Notes under the pieces: model-generated | Databases searched by the model: none | Told to the model about the DNA's origin: nothing | What the model saw: the letters and a program-made list of their open reading frames with translations, nothing else | DNA from: Candidatus Bathyarchaeota archaeon | GTDB taxonomy: Archaea; Thermoproteota; Bathyarchaeia; TCS64 | NCBI GenBank assembly: GCA_937877765.1 | Contig: CALGBN010000516.1 | Location: 1 to 5,100, forward strand | Direction of reading: 5' to 3' | Length of the DNA stretch: 5,100 nucleotides | In this document: positions 5,032 to 5,100 of the stretch, piece after piece | Layout of the letters: every line of letters starts with the position of its first letter | How positions within the stretch are numbered: the stretch's first letter is position 1 | Made by a program: the position numbers and the translations under genes

Positions 5032-5100
5032 CTGTCTCTTATACACATCTGACGCTGCCGACGAATTAGACGGTGTAGATCTCGGTGGTCGCCGTATCAT
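5032..5100 (-). other. Illumina Nextera adapter (read-1 transposase end, i5 index, P5); not genomic
   Basis: Positions 5032-5050 are the Tn5 mosaic end, 5051-5064 complete the Nextera read-1 sequence, 5065-5072 are an index (CGTCTAAT on the minus strand, which I recall as Nextera S510), and 5073-5100 are the P5 primer complement lacking its last base. The minus-strand frame that begins at 5100 (MIRRPPRSTPS...) and the forward extension of glmS (CLLYTSDAADE...) are the well-known peptides translated from this adapter and must not be annotated. Confidence 0.99.

Noticed and set aside
4906..5100. Minus-strand frame beginning MIRRPPRSTPS
   Set aside because: Its N-terminal third is translated adapter and the rest is the antisense of glmS.

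Overview
The window is one piece of archaeal genomic DNA (67-5031, 4,965 bp) with an Illumina Nextera adapter at each end. Positions 1-66 hold the P7 primer, an i7 index and the transposase read-2 sequence. Positions 5032-5100 hold the reverse complement of the read-1 transposase sequence, an i5 index and the P5 primer less its last base. These 135 bases are not biology. They create false reading frames at both ends, and the last gene is cut by the library end.

The insert looks archaeal. It encodes ribosomal protein eS26, which among archaea is known mainly from the TACK and Asgard groups, and a UPF0147 protein, an archaea-only family. Starts include ATG and TTG. Some genes have a GAGGTGA-type ribosome binding site 4-5 bases before the start; others have a TATA-like box about 30 bases before the start and almost no leader. 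Genes are short and tightly packed, and two convergent pairs overlap by four bases at their stops. I favour a TACK or Asgard archaeon, probably from a metagenome, but cannot name the lineage.

Layout: a short leader with two small hairpins (67-144); eS26 (145-378, +); a 66-residue cysteine-rich protein (375-575, -) whose stop interlocks with that of eS26; a divergent promoter gap (576-652); a HAD-family phosphatase-like hydrolase with a TTG start (653-1339, +); UPF0147 (1405-1674, +); an AT-rich gap (1675-1823); two small membrane proteins of unknown function (1824-2147 and 2208-2390, +); a GT2 glycosyltransferase (2387-3217, -) whose stop interlocks with the second membrane protein; a divergent promoter gap (3218-3337); and glmS (3338-5031, +), lacking its C-terminus.

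The genes do not form one obvious system. GlmS makes glucosamine-6-phosphate for UDP-GlcNAc, and the divergently placed glycosyltransferase could use such activated sugars for surface glycans or glycolipids; that link is inferred from position only. The rest is housekeeping (eS26, UPF0147, a HAD enzyme) plus three small proteins I cannot assign. I see no CRISPR array, tRNA, rRNA, insertion sequence or defence system, and no convincing sign of a new multi-gene system. The most useful observations are the adapters, a shared 25-26 base promoter block before two genes, the interlocked convergent stops, and a sharp change of codon use inside the HAD gene.
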